Source: Spirochaetales bacterium (GTDB taxonomy: Bacteria; Spirochaetota; Spirochaetia; JABMQR01). From it: a DNA stretch of 35,067 nt. Below, piece after piece: positions 7,383 through 15,944 of the stretch (the stretch's first letter is position 1; each line of letters starts with the position of its first letter). The notes beneath the pieces were generated by a model. That model searched no databases and was not told the origin of the DNA. It was given only the letters and a program-made list of their open reading frames with translations. The stretch is taken from contig JAGYPA010000034.1 of NCBI GenBank assembly GCA_018399255.1, forward strand, positions 1 through 35,067, given 5' to 3'. Made by a program: the position numbers and the translations under genes.

Positions 7383-9171
7383 ATGAATATGGGATACATC
7401 GGCAACCACCATAGAAGACTGACAACTCTGCTTTTTCTAAGAATAATCATTATCTGCTTTGTTTTCATCGGCCTCGCTGCTTTGGCTTTGGAATTGACCA
7501 GCTGGCAGGACGGCAAAGACCCGGGACGACGGTGAATGTCCAGTCCCGAAGCGGATCACCCCTGCTGCTCGAATTTTCCATTGAGTTTTTGAGTTTTGAT
7601 TCACAGGAGAAAGTCCAGGGAAATGGCGGGGCACCTGAGCACTCGCGCACCGTTACTGGCTTCAGCATACATTCCGAGGCTGGTTATTCCATTTCAGCAT
7701 CCTCCGACAAGCAGGCGGTAGAGTTTGCCGTGACGCCCTCCACCGAACCGGGATCCTATACCCTGACGCTTTCGCTGGTTTCTGATGCTGATCTTTCAGA
7801 AAACGATCGATATACGAAAGAACTGGAGATCGGATTTGCAGATTTTATCTGGGGCCGTGATAATTTTCGTTTTTCCAATGTCCGCAGTAAATACTGGGGG
7901 ATTCTGCCCCATTCAGATCTTCTCTTCTCAAATGGGCTGGTGAACGTTTCGGCAGCCTGGAACCGGAAGCTCTGACGGTAATCCTCGACTATGCCTACCG
8001 GATTTTCAGCGGAAGCATGGGGCGCTGCTATGCCTTCAGCGGGAGCCAGTGTGACATCGCCAGACCGGCCGCCCTCTTTACTACCGTAGTATCTACGATG
8101 TTCGGGAAACCAATACAACGGTTCAAACCAATGAACATGCTCCAGAATGATGTTGAGTGTGTGTGATCACTTTGTTATCGGCGGCTATGATATGGGTAAG
8201 TCGCAGACTCCGGGCAGCACTTCAGGAGGAGATTGATGGAATACTGAAAAAGGTTGCTTCCGGCGAGCTGGTTTCGTCGGTTATGCAGCCCCGAACGGCA
8301 TCATTCGCTGCTTATCTACGGATATATCTCAGATCCCGAAAGATGAGGCAGGTGTAACCTCTATTGCTGCAAATAATTGGGGGGCTGATCACACAGAGAA
8401 CCGGGCCAGCGCCGTGGCAGTGCAGCTGCCGTAAATCTGGACGAAAACTTTTCCGGGAAACGGGCACAGTGGCTCAATCCCACTAATCGGGCGTATCTTT
8501 GCCGAACAATTTTTCGGTGGATGTTCGGGAATCCTATGACGTTCGACCGCGAGCTGACCGATTTTATCGCCGCCAGGTTCCGGGAATTGACCGATTCCCG
8601 GACTTTCTGATTATTGTGGAGCAAAGCCCGGACGCTGTTCTGGCCGAATCGATTTCGGCCGACCGGAAGATACAGCAGACGAGAACAAGCCCGATGCTGA
8701 TGCTGATGCTGATGCTGATGCCGATGCCGATGCTGATGTGGGCATCCAGCGAACCGGTCGCTGGGAGGGAGAGCTTTTTTCTGAGCTTGAAAACCGTGGA
8801 TTACCGGCGAATTCAGGACCTCCACTTGTTCCTTGTCCCCGTCAATTTGACTTACCTTGAGCGTTACGGCTGGAAGATCAGGGGCACGGTCTGGCAGAAA
8901 CTCAATGCAGCGTGTTTGTGGGATATCCCTCCAACTGAGGCTGATGTTCAGACAAGGCTGAGGGTACATGTGGCTGATGTTTCAGGTGAGGCTGAGGCTG
9001 CCGCCGAAGATGCGGGAAGTATCAGCCCACCTCCGACTCCGCCTCCGCCCCCCGATGATGAGCAGGGTTTTTGCTGATATCGACTTCACCGACACGCCGG
9101 TGTTTGTCCTTAAGATCAGTCCTGATAGTGATGATGTTTCTTCCAAACAAGACAAACAGGAAGATATCTGA
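7383..9171 (+). pseudogene. Decayed gene for a large exported protein
   Basis: The ATG at 7383 starts a signal-peptide-like sequence (basic N-terminus, then LLFLRIIIICFVFIGLAALA) that hits a stop at 7535. Coding-like protein continues in shifting + frames. Frame of 7532-7975: an Ig-like stretch (PGSYTLTLSLVSDAD, DFIWGRDNFRFSN). Then GSLEPEALTVILDYAYR and GRCYAFSGS, the latter recalling the GxCxGMSxxS nucleophile region of papain-like enzymes. Then SIYDVRETNTTV, HFVIGGYDMG, GFVGYAAPNGIIRCLS, a (AD)n run near 8693, and finally FADIDFTDTPVFVLKISPD ending at 9171. At least six frameshifts are needed to join these, so no functional product is expected. Family uncertain. Confidence 0.7.
8693..8734 (+). 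repeat. Hexanucleotide tandem repeat (GATGCT, 7 copies)
   Basis: Seven 6-base units, five GATGCT and two GATGCC. In the frame that fits the flanking protein fragments they encode Asp-Ala repeated. Same unit length as several other repeats in the window. Confidence 0.9.
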
Positions 9172-9201
9172 GACAAAAAGAAAAAAAGGTATCAATACCC
9201 G

Positions 9202-9344
9202 GGTCAAGAACTTGACCATGGGTAAGCGGCTTACCCATGGGTAAGCTTGGGACCCCGGAGGCTTCGCCTCCTTTGCCGCACAGGCAGGGTCGATTTACAC
9301 AAGTCGCATGAGTAGAAAATGGCGGTGTAAAGCGATCCTGCCTG
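9202..9344. repeat. Cluster of inverted repeats
   Basis: Four palindromic structures in 143 bases. GGTCAAG / CTTGACC at 9202-9217 with a 2-base loop. CATGGGTAAGC / GCTTACCCATG at 9217-9239, 11-base arms around one base, with a further GGTAAGC copy after it. GGAGGC / GCCTCC at 9257-9271. A 20-base arm at 9281-9300 matches the reverse complement of 9325-9344 at 18 of 20 positions around a 24-base spacer. No ORF covers the region. It may be an end of a lost mobile element or a repetitive extragenic unit. Confidence 0.75.
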
Positions 9345-9350
9345 AACGCG

Positions 9351-9390
9351 AAAAAAGCCGCTGCCGAGTTTTCTTATTCCCAGCAGCGAC
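9351..9390 (-). terminator. Rho-independent terminator of the proVWX operon
   Basis: On the - strand the stem GTCGCTGC / GCAGCGGC (8 bp with one wobble, 9357-9390) is followed by six T residues (9351-9356), 42 bases downstream of the permease stop. Confidence 0.7.
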
Positions 9391-9431
9391 CCTTTCATGA
9401 TATTTTTTTGCGGTAATGCAGATCAATCCTG

Positions 9432-10289
9432 CTATCTCAAATCTTTTTTATTTCTCTCCGAAAATGAATACGTTATGCGGTCAATGATGATAGCAAGAAA
9501 GACAATCGTCATGCCTGCTTCAAAACCGCGGCCGACCTCGATCCGGTTGATCGCCAGAAGTACTTCCATACCCAGCCCGCGGGCCCCGATCATCGACCCG
9601 ATTACCACCATAGCCAGGGCCATCATGGTTGTCTGGTTAATCCCGACCATAATCGAAGGTTTCGCCAGCGGCAGCTGCACATCAAAAAGAACCTGACGCG
9701 AAGTTGCCCCGAAAGCCTTGGAGGCTTCCACCGCTTCAACGTCCACCGTCCGGATTCCAACATTGGTAAGCCTGATAACCGGCGGCACAGCGTAGATAAT
9801 CGTCGCAAACATAGCGGGTACTTTCCCCATACCGAAGAACATCAGGGCTGGAATCAGGTAGACAAAGCTTGGCATTGTCTGCATACCGTCCAGAATGGGT
9901 TTCAGAATAGATTCCGCCCGGTCATTGCGTGCCATGAGAATACCAAACGGAATCCCGATGAGCAGGGAAAAGAAGACTGATGCAATAACCAGACTCAGGG
10001 TCAGCATCGCCATCTCCCAATACCCGAAGGCACCGATTAAAAACAGCATGATCATGAACATCAGCCCGGTACGCCACCTGCCGACCAGCTTCCATCCGGC
10101 CAGACCGATCAGCGGGATCCAGATAAACCAGGGAACAAAGAGAAAGAGCCCCTCAAATCCCAATACAACCTGCAGAATGATAAATCCGATAACTTCGAAG
10201 AATCCATCCATATTCCGCAAAAGCCACGACATAGCGGCATCTATCCATGCAGCGAGGGGAATAGTAACTAAATCAGGAAAATTGATCAT
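9432..10289 (-). CDS. proW: Glycine betaine/proline betaine ABC transporter permease
   Basis: Inner-membrane subunit of an osmoprotectant importer, 285 residues, with about six or seven hydrophobic segments. The family-typical core is present: GMQTMPSFVYLIPALMFFG, then the EAA loop (VEAVEASKAFGATSRQVLFD, LPLAKPSIMVG) that contacts the ATPase, then VVIGSMIGARGLG. It overlaps the ATPase gene by 4 bases (ATGA), so translation is coupled. It is the last gene of the operon before the terminator. Confidence 0.93.
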   Translation of the reverse strand: MINFPDLVTIPLAAWIDAAMSWLLRNMDGFFEVIGFIILQVVLGFEGLFLFVPWFIWIPLIGLAGWKLVGRWRTGLMFMIMLFLIGAFGYWEMAMLTLSLVIASVFFSLLIGIPFGILMARNDRAESILKPILDGMQTMPSFVYLIPALMFFGMGKVPAMFATIIYAVPPVIRLTNVGIRTVDVEAVEASKAFGATSRQVLFDVQLPLAKPSIMVGINQTTMMALAMVVIGSMIGARGLGMEVLLAINRIEVGRGFEAGMTIVFLAIIIDRITYSFSERNKKDLR

Positions 10290-11614
10290 ACCAGTCCCCC
10301 TTCATCAGACTTTGCTTTTGCTTTTGCTTTTGTTTCTGTTTCTGTTTCTGCTTCTGCAGCAGCTTCATCCTCCTCAGGAGGGGATATGCTTTCAAAAATC
10401 TGATCGGTTGTGACAACCCCCTGAAGGCGGTTTTTCTCATCAACAACTGGAATAGGATACTGATTCTGGGAGACGATGGGAAAGAGATCTTCCAGGATGG
10501 TATCCGGCAGAACGCTTGTTACTTTACGAATGGCTGAAGCCGGGATTGTTCGATGCTTGACTTCGCTGGCCAGCAGTTTCTCCAGATCCTTGATGCCGGT
10601 CACTCCCAGCAGTTCGTGGGCTTTGTTTACCACAAAAGCCGCTCGCCGCTTTTTCGAATTCAGCAGGGTCAAGGCTGTCTTGGGTCCTTCCCATGCATAG
10701 AGCAGTTCTTTGGCCGGTTCCATAATGCTGCCTGCTGTGAGAACTTTCGCCGGGGAAGCATCCCTGACAAATTCCTGGACATAGTCATCAGCCGGCTGGG
10801 TAACAATCTCTTCCGGGGTTCCTATCTGCACCACTTCCCCGTTACGGAGAATAGCGATCCGGTCGCCCAGTTTAAGTGCCTCATGCAGGTCATGGGTCAC
10901 AAAGACGATAGTTTTCTGCAGCTTGTCCTGCAGCTCAACCAGCTCGTCCTGCATCTGGCGTCTGATCAGGGGATCGAGACCGCTGAAGGGCTCATCCATC
11001 AGCAGGATTTCCGGATCATTGGCAAGCGCCCGGGCAAGTCCCACTCGCTGCTGCATACCGCCGCTGAGGGAGCCGGGATAATAGTCCTCCCATCCCTTCA
11101 GCCCCACTGTTTCCAGGGTTGTCATTGCCTTGGCGTAGCGCTCACCCTTCGGGATGCCCTTCACCTTCAGTCCGTATGCTGCATTATCAAGCACCGTGAG
11201 ATGCGGAAGCAGACCGTAGTGCTGAAACACCATGCCGAAATTATTTCTCCGGAAGTCGAGCAGCTGCTCATGGCTCATGGTCGTGAGGTTTTTTCCATTC
11301 ACTTTTATCGTTCCGGATGTCGGGTTAACCAGTCTGATCAGATTTCTGATCAGCGTTGATTTTCCGCTTCCGGACAATCCCATCAGAATATAGAACTCAC
11401 CCTTTTTTATTTCCAGGTTGATATTCCGCATGCCGATTATGCAGCCGGTTTTCTCCTGGACCTCATCCTTTGAAAGGTTACGATAGTTCTTGCCCAGCAC
11501 CCGCTTTGGATCCCGTCCGAACACCTTCCATACGTTTTCTATTACAATCTGAGACACCGCTTCGGTGTCAGGACGAGCTGTCTCCAGCCCGTCCTTCTCC
11601 ATAACTTCTGTCAT
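10286..11614 (-). CDS. proV: Glycine betaine/proline betaine ABC transporter ATPase with CBS domains
   Basis: Energising subunit, 442 residues. Walker A GLSGSGKST at 79-87, signature LSGGMQQR at 183-190, Walker B ILLMDEP at 203-209, and the switch His in FVTHD. The C-terminal third is a CBS-domain pair (from about 290), which in OpuA-type transporters senses ionic strength or nucleotides. The start at 11614 has AAGGTGA 5 bases upstream. The final 30 residues are an unusual Glu/Thr/Lys/Ala tail encoded by tandem 6-base units at about 10313-10356; this tail is not part of the family and looks like repeat expansion. Confidence 0.95.
   Translation of the reverse strand: MTEVMEKDGLETARPDTEAVSQIVIENVWKVFGRDPKRVLGKNYRNLSKDEVQEKTGCIIGMRNINLEIKKGEFYILMGLSGSGKSTLIRNLIRLVNPTSGTIKVNGKNLTTMSHEQLLDFRRNNFGMVFQHYGLLPHLTVLDNAAYGLKVKGIPKGERYAKAMTTLETVGLKGWEDYYPGSLSGGMQQRVGLARALANDPEILLMDEPFSGLDPLIRRQMQDELVELQDKLQKTIVFVTHDLHEALKLGDRIAILRNGEVVQIGTPEEIVTQPADDYVQEFVRDASPAKVLTAGSIMEPAKELLYAWEGPKTALTLLNSKKRRAAFVVNKAHELLGVTGIKDLEKLLASEVKHRTIPASAIRKVTSVLPDTILEDLFPIVSQNQYPIPVVDEKNRLQGVVTTDQIFESISPPEEDEAAAEAETETETKAKAKAKSDEGGLV
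10313..10356. repeat. Hexamer-type tandem repeat in the proV tail
   Basis: On the + strand, units of CTTTTG then CTGTTT repeat several times. On the coding strand they give alternating Lys-Ala and Glu-Thr codons at the C-terminus of the ATPase. Confidence 0.8.
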
Positions 11615-11622
11615 ATATCACC

Positions 11623-12579
11623 TTAAAGGGCAGATTTGACCTTTTCGGCAACATTGGCGGAAACCCACTTGGTCCACACTTCTTCCTTGTTTCTGAGAAA
11701 CCATTCTGCTGTCTGCGTAGTATCCCAGTCGTTATCATCCATAACCGCGAGGAATTCATTATTCTCATCAACGGTGGTATTGTATTCTCTCAGAATCTCC
11801 ACAACCTCAGGAGCTTTCTCCAGCATCGACTTGTTGACGAGAATATTTACCTTAGCCGGATCATATTCGCTGCCTTTGAGGCGTACCATATCAAGCTTTC
11901 CGAGAATCGCTGTCGGAGCCCAGTAATATCCTACCCAGGCTTCTCCCTTTGCATAGGCTCCGGCCATGGTACCTGCCAAAGCGGCATTGGAACCGGCTAT
12001 ACCCAGATTAAAGGTATCTTCAAGCCCGAAATCTTCGAATATCTGTTCGGAAATAGCCATCTGCGACCAGCCGGCAACTCCGCCGTAGATCAATCCCTTG
12101 GACCGGTCTTCAGGATCACGGAACAAATCGGCATATTTCGGCAGATCGGCGACACTATTCAATTCTGGAGCCAGGGCATCAGGTCCTTCGACAACATAGC
12201 GCGGAACCCACCAGCCCTGAGGGGCATCAGGCATATTCTTGCCTAAATCTACCATATCCCCGGAATCAATTCCCTTTTGATAAGCTTCGGGAAAGTTTGA
12301 GTGCCAGGATTCCATATCGACATCGACATCACCCTGCAGAACTCCGTTGATTATCGGGAGGGTATCGCCCGGGATAAAATCAGCCTTGTAGCCTTCCAGA
12401 CCATTCTCTATGATAAAGGCCATGATGCGGTTGTGCACCTGAACACTGTCCCATGATACATCACCAAAAACGATGGTGGTAACCTCACCCTCTCCATCTC
12501 CTTCTCCGCTTCCCTGGGCAAACAGGGACAGCGGGATAATTGCTAAAATTACAATCAGTACAGGTAAAATCTTTCGCAT
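11623..12579 (-). CDS. proX: Glycine betaine-type substrate-binding protein
   Basis: Extracytoplasmic binding protein of the ABC importer, 318 residues. The signal peptide ends near LSLFA-QG and has no lipobox Cys, so a soluble periplasmic protein is expected. The mature part follows the ProX/OpuAC pattern: VSWDSVQVHNRI, NGVLQGDVDVDMESWHSN, GWWVPRYVVEG, GVAGWSQM and WVGYYWAPTA, including the aromatic residues that typically box a quaternary ammonium ligand. Start ATG 12579 follows GAGGAG. It is the first gene of the operon, 8 bases before proV. The exact ligand (betaine, proline betaine, choline) cannot be told. Confidence 0.93.
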   Translation of the reverse strand: MRKILPVLIVILAIIPLSLFAQGSGEGDGEGEVTTIVFGDVSWDSVQVHNRIMAFIIENGLEGYKADFIPGDTLPIINGVLQGDVDVDMESWHSNFPEAYQKGIDSGDMVDLGKNMPDAPQGWWVPRYVVEGPDALAPELNSVADLPKYADLFRDPEDRSKGLIYGGVAGWSQMAISEQIFEDFGLEDTFNLGIAGSNAALAGTMAGAYAKGEAWVGYYWAPTAILGKLDMVRLKGSEYDPAKVNILVNKSMLEKAPEVVEILREYNTTVDENNEFLAVMDDNDWDTTQTAEWFLRNKEEVWTKWVSANVAEKVKSAL

Positions 12580-12935
12580 TTTTTTCTCCTCATTTCGTTT
12601 TATTAATTAGGATACTAATAAATATATCAAACAATGTCAAACGGTTAAATAATAATATACCGTACAGAATGGTCTCAAAATGATGAAATATTGAAATATT
12701 TACCGGTATTATGCTGTTTAAATTCTTTTATAGAAGCTATATATCTTTCTATTCTAATATTTCGTATAATAATATTTAGTATTCTTTACATAATGTTGCA
12801 ATAACAGTATAATCCCGATATATCTACTATTTAGATACCTACTAGAGGAAATTTTTAAAAAGCCAATTTTCAAAAATGGGAAGCATTTTGAAATTGGCTC
12901 ACTATTCATATGAATTGCGGCAGGGTGGAAAGAGG
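12580..12935. promoter_or_regulatory. AT-rich divergent promoter region between proX and marR
   Basis: 356 bases without a gene, strongly AT-rich until 12850. Two similar candidate operators are visible: ATTAGGATACTAAT (12606-12619, a 5-base inverted repeat around GATA, 27 bases upstream of the proX start) and TTTAGATACCTACT near 12832-12845, which aligns with one gap. Both could bind the adjacent MarR-type regulator. Exact -10/-35 boxes are not called because AT richness gives many matches. Confidence 0.45.
12861..12899. repeat. AT-rich hairpin element, copy 3
   Basis: Left part AGCCAATTTTCAAAAATG, loop GGAAG, right part CATTTTGAAATTGGCT; arms pair fully if two bases in the left arm bulge. 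Same family as the elements at 2327 and 7302. It sits in the leader of the marR gene and creates a spurious upstream in-frame ATG (12876). Confidence 0.75.
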
Positions 12936-13409
12936 ATGAAACAAGAGTGTACGGCTGATGCGGTAGTTCGCAGTTTGCGGCAGATTATTCGGGCCATTGA
13001 CCTTCAGTCAAAAAAACTGACAAAAAATTACGGGCTGACCGGTCCTCAGCTGATTATACTCAAAGAGATCAAGAAATCTCCGGACCGGCCGATTTCGATG
13101 ATAGCACGCAGCATAAGCCTGTCTCAGGCTACGGTAACCAGCATCCTCGACCGGCTCGAGCAGCAGGGCTACGCTTATCGGAAGCGCAGTGCATCCGACA
13201 AGCGGAAAGTCAACTTATACCTTACTGAAAAAGCTGAGACCGTTCTAACCAACGATCCTTCCCTTCTCGAGGAAGAATTTTCGAAAAGCTTTGACAATCT
13301 TGCAGATTGGGAAAAAACGATGATACTCTCATCCCTGCAGCGGCTGGCGGAACTGATGAAGGCTGAGCGCATCCCGGCCCACTCCATTACTGAGACGACG
13401 TTGCTCTGA
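12936..13409 (+). CDS. MarR-family transcriptional regulator
   Basis: DNA-binding repressor of 157 residues. The winged helix-turn-helix is clear: ISMIARSISLSQATVTSILD (recognition helix region) followed by the wing RKRSASDKRKVNLYLTEKA. The start at 12936 is preferred over 12876, because the upstream extension is translated from the hairpin element and the family normally begins shortly before the VRSLRQIIRAIDL helix; GTGGAA lies about 5 bases before this ATG. It diverges from the proXVW operon and is probably its regulator, controlling osmoprotectant uptake. It converges with citF, leaving only 25 bases between stops. Confidence 0.9.
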   Translation: MKQECTADAVVRSLRQIIRAIDLQSKKLTKNYGLTGPQLIILKEIKKSPDRPISMIARSISLSQATVTSILDRLEQQGYAYRKRSASDKRKVNLYLTEKAETVLTNDPSLLEEEFSKSFDNLADWEKTMILSSLQRLAELMKAERIPAHSITETTLL

Positions 13410-13434
13410 GGTGTTGATTCCTGGTCAGTATCGG

Positions 13435-14940
13435 TCAGCAGTTTTCTGCAGATGCCGAAATAGTATCGATTACCGTTCCATCCCGATATTCCACAATTCC
13501 CACTGTCCGGCCGTCACGGGAAGGATAGTCAGGGTTTCCGGTGACTGCATGCACTTTTTCTATCAAAGTGTTGATGGGGATCAGTCCTCTGCGTAATTCG
13601 GGTTCTGCATCGGCAAGCAGCTTTTCCAAGTCCATCCGGAGAGGGTTCAGGGCAATACCGCGTTCGGTTACGACGATATCCACATTGCGTCCCGGGGTGC
13701 AGACTGTCCGGACTTGCCGATGGAGGGTGGGAATTCTCCCTCGGACAGCCGGGAGTACGGCAATGGTAAGCTTAGAGCCTGCGGCTGTATCAGGGGCGCC
13801 GCCCAGAGCACCGATAATTCTGCCGTTGGTGCCGGTTAATGAATTAACGTTAAAATTTGCATCCACTTCAGCTGCCGAGAGGATCATGACATCGAGCTTT
13901 CGAGCAATATTTCCCGCCACACCGGGATCTGCATAGAGACCGGCGCTCATTTCATGATGATGCGGACTGCGTCGCAGGGACTCGGCAGCAGTCAGATCAA
14001 AACTCTGAACATCCCATAAATCCCGGAAGAGCCCCTCCTCCAGAAGGTCAGTCAGGACTGTCGTTATCCCCCCGGATGCGAAGGACCCGCGAATACCTCG
14101 CTCACGCATGACGGCTGCTATCATGTGGGTAACCATGAGCGATACTGCCCCGCTTCCAGCCTGAAAGGACCACTGCTCTCTGACAGCTCCCAAAGCCAGC
14201 AGCAGATCCCGTGTTCTGCTTGCAATTATCCGGTGTATAGGGCTAGCGGTCGCCCGCAGCGATCCCCCTCCGATACCTTGATTATCTCCGATGGAATCAA
14301 CGATCATGACGGCATTCACCCGGGATCCGGGAATTGAGATATAGGTCAGGGGCTCAGGAGTGAGGTTGTCTGTTACTGCGACCACCTGGCCGGCATATTC
14401 GACATCGACTAAGGCATATCCGAGAGATCCAAATCGCGATTTCCCGTCTGTTCCATTCAGGTTTCCTTCATGGTCAGCAGCTGAAGCGGCTATAAATGCA
14501 ATGTCTATCGGCAGTTCGCCCGTCCGTATGGCCCTGGCACGCCCGCCGTGGGTTCTGAATACTACCGGCTCGTCGATTTCCCCTCGCAGGATCATTGAAG
14601 ACAGGGGTTCTTTTACCCCGGTAGTCTCTATTGACCGTATCGTACCGGCTCTGAGGGCTTCAGCAACGGCTTCACAGGCGGGGCCCATGACCGATGATGC
14701 ACAGAAAATAAGTCCGGTGATGCCCCGCTCGGCAATGGCTTTAAGTACAAGGCCAACAACCTGATCTCCCATACGCAGATGGTGATGAAAGCTGATCCGC
14801 ATGCCGCTGCGGATCGATATCCGGCTGAAAAGCTGATCCCAGGAGCTGATTATTTCGGGACTGATACTTTCCGGGGCAGATGACGATTGCATCTGCAATG
14901 GGGAAGCGTTCTGATGTTTTAAAGGCAAGAGCTCAGTCAT
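13435..14940 (-). CDS. citF: Citrate lyase alpha subunit (CoA / acyl-carrier transferase)
   Basis: CitF homologue, 501 residues. In citrate lyase this subunit moves the acetyl group from the acyl carrier protein to citrate. Family motifs visible: SFHHHLRMGD, the HGGRARAIRTGELPIDIAFI block, DGKSRFGSLGYA, VVAVTDNLTPEP, SGAVSLMVTHMI, and GRNVDIVVTERGIALNP near the C-terminus. The start overlaps the end of citE by 4 bases (ATGA), so translation is coupled. The operon holds citD, citE, citF but not citC, citX or citG, which would be needed for the prosthetic group and acetylation, so they would have to be elsewhere or be unnecessary. Confidence 0.92.
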   Translation of the reverse strand: MTELLPLKHQNASPLQMQSSSAPESISPEIISSWDQLFSRISIRSGMRISFHHHLRMGDQVVGLVLKAIAERGITGLIFCASSVMGPACEAVAEALRAGTIRSIETTGVKEPLSSMILRGEIDEPVVFRTHGGRARAIRTGELPIDIAFIAASAADHEGNLNGTDGKSRFGSLGYALVDVEYAGQVVAVTDNLTPEPLTYISIPGSRVNAVMIVDSIGDNQGIGGGSLRATASPIHRIIASRTRDLLLALGAVREQWSFQAGSGAVSLMVTHMIAAVMRERGIRGSFASGGITTVLTDLLEEGLFRDLWDVQSFDLTAAESLRRSPHHHEMSAGLYADPGVAGNIARKLDVMILSAAEVDANFNVNSLTGTNGRIIGALGGAPDTAAGSKLTIAVLPAVRGRIPTLHRQVRTVCTPGRNVDIVVTERGIALNPLRMDLEKLLADAEPELRRGLIPINTLIEKVHAVTGNPDYPSRDGRTVGIVEYRDGTVIDTISASAENC

Positions 14941-15944
14941 CTCTTCGTCGCCTTGTCAACTGCGGCTTCCATCAGTATTCTTTTCGCTCTTGCGAGAACC
15001 GGCGCATCCACCATCATCCCGTTTACCGCAAAAGCTCCTCTGTCAGGAAGTGTGTTTGCCGTGTCCGGTCCTCCAACCCCACGTGCGCTCCCGCTTTCGA
15101 TCTCCGGTTCACCAGCTGCTGCACCAGCTGCTGACAGAACGGACTCTGCCCAGGCTATTTCCTTCTCAGTCCGTGAAAAAATGGTGTTCACCGGGTCAAT
15201 CTGATCGGGATGAATAACCGATTTTCCCATGAAGCCCAGGATTCGTGCCCTGCTCGCATCGGCTTTGAGCCCTTCTGCATCCCTGTAGGCTCCCCAAACG
15301 GTATCGTACGCCTCGATTCCGACTGCTGCAGCGGCAGATACTATGCGGCTTCGGGGATAATCCAGGGCATATGCCGGGCCTCTGCGGTCAATACCTGTCA
15401 TACTGCAGTAGTCTTCGGCCCCGAAACAGAGGGCGGATATTCTTTTTGAGGCTGCCGCTATGTTGAAGGCCTGCTCTATCCCCAGCGGGGTCTCGAGGAG
15501 GATCTGAAGCTGAACCTGAGGTTGGATCGGGGCATATTTGTCGGGATCGGGATCGGGATCGGGAGCTGGAACGTGAGCGGGAGCGGGAGGTTGGGCTGCA
15601 GCTTTCTTCAAGGCTGCAAGGGCATCGATAACCTGCAGCACGGTTTCAACATGTTCAACTTTCGGCAGACGGATGGCCTGCAGGCGCCCGGAACGGATAA
15701 GCGGCGCCAGAGCAGAGAGGTCCTCCCGCCACCAGGGAGTATCTACGGCATTAATGCGTACTGCGATGGATGCATAACCAAAATCTACCGAAGAGAGCAT
15801 TTCAACTGTCAGAAGTCTCGCTTCATCCTTTGATTCGACAGGAACAGCATCCTCCAGATCGAAAACAATGCCGTCAGCACCATAGACCCCGGCATTGATC
15901 ATTTTTCCCGGAGAATTGCCCGGTACATAGAGCCAACTTCTCAT
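14937..15944 (-). CDS. citE: Citrate lyase beta subunit / HpcH-HpaI aldolase family
   Basis: Acyl lyase subunit, 335 residues, TIM-barrel of the HpcH/HpaI family. N-terminal MRSWLYVPGNSPGKM, the acidic FDLEDAVP motif, VRINAVDTPWW, the metal-ligand segments LLETPLGIEQA and CFGAEDYCSMTG, and GKSVIHPDQI are all typical. A non-family insertion (about residues 118-139, PAPAHVPAPDPDPDPD) comes from a TCGGGA hexamer repeat at 15541-15564; a second Gly/Ala/Glu-rich segment lies before the C-terminus. Starts with GGGGAG 7 bases upstream and overlaps the citD stop by 4 bases. Malyl-CoA or citramalyl-CoA lyase activity is an alternative. Confidence 0.9.
   Translation of the reverse strand: MRSWLYVPGNSPGKMINAGVYGADGIVFDLEDAVPVESKDEARLLTVEMLSSVDFGYASIAVRINAVDTPWWREDLSALAPLIRSGRLQAIRLPKVEHVETVLQVIDALAALKKAAAQPPAPAHVPAPDPDPDPDKYAPIQPQVQLQILLETPLGIEQAFNIAAASKRISALCFGAEDYCSMTGIDRRGPAYALDYPRSRIVSAAAAVGIEAYDTVWGAYRDAEGLKADASRARILGFMGKSVIHPDQIDPVNTIFSRTEKEIAWAESVLSAAGAAAGEPEIESGSARGVGGPDTANTLPDRGAFAVNGMMVDAPVLARAKRILMEAAVDKATKR
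15541..15564. repeat. Hexanucleotide tandem repeat (TCGGGA, 4 copies) inside citE
   Basis: Four perfect 6-base units. On the coding strand they encode Asp-Pro repeats in a loop insertion of CitE. Confidence 0.9.

Noticed and set aside
12876-12935. Upstream ATG extending the MarR protein by 20 residues
   Set aside because: The extension is encoded by the hairpin element that also occurs at 2327, so it is not family sequence; ATG 12936 fits better.
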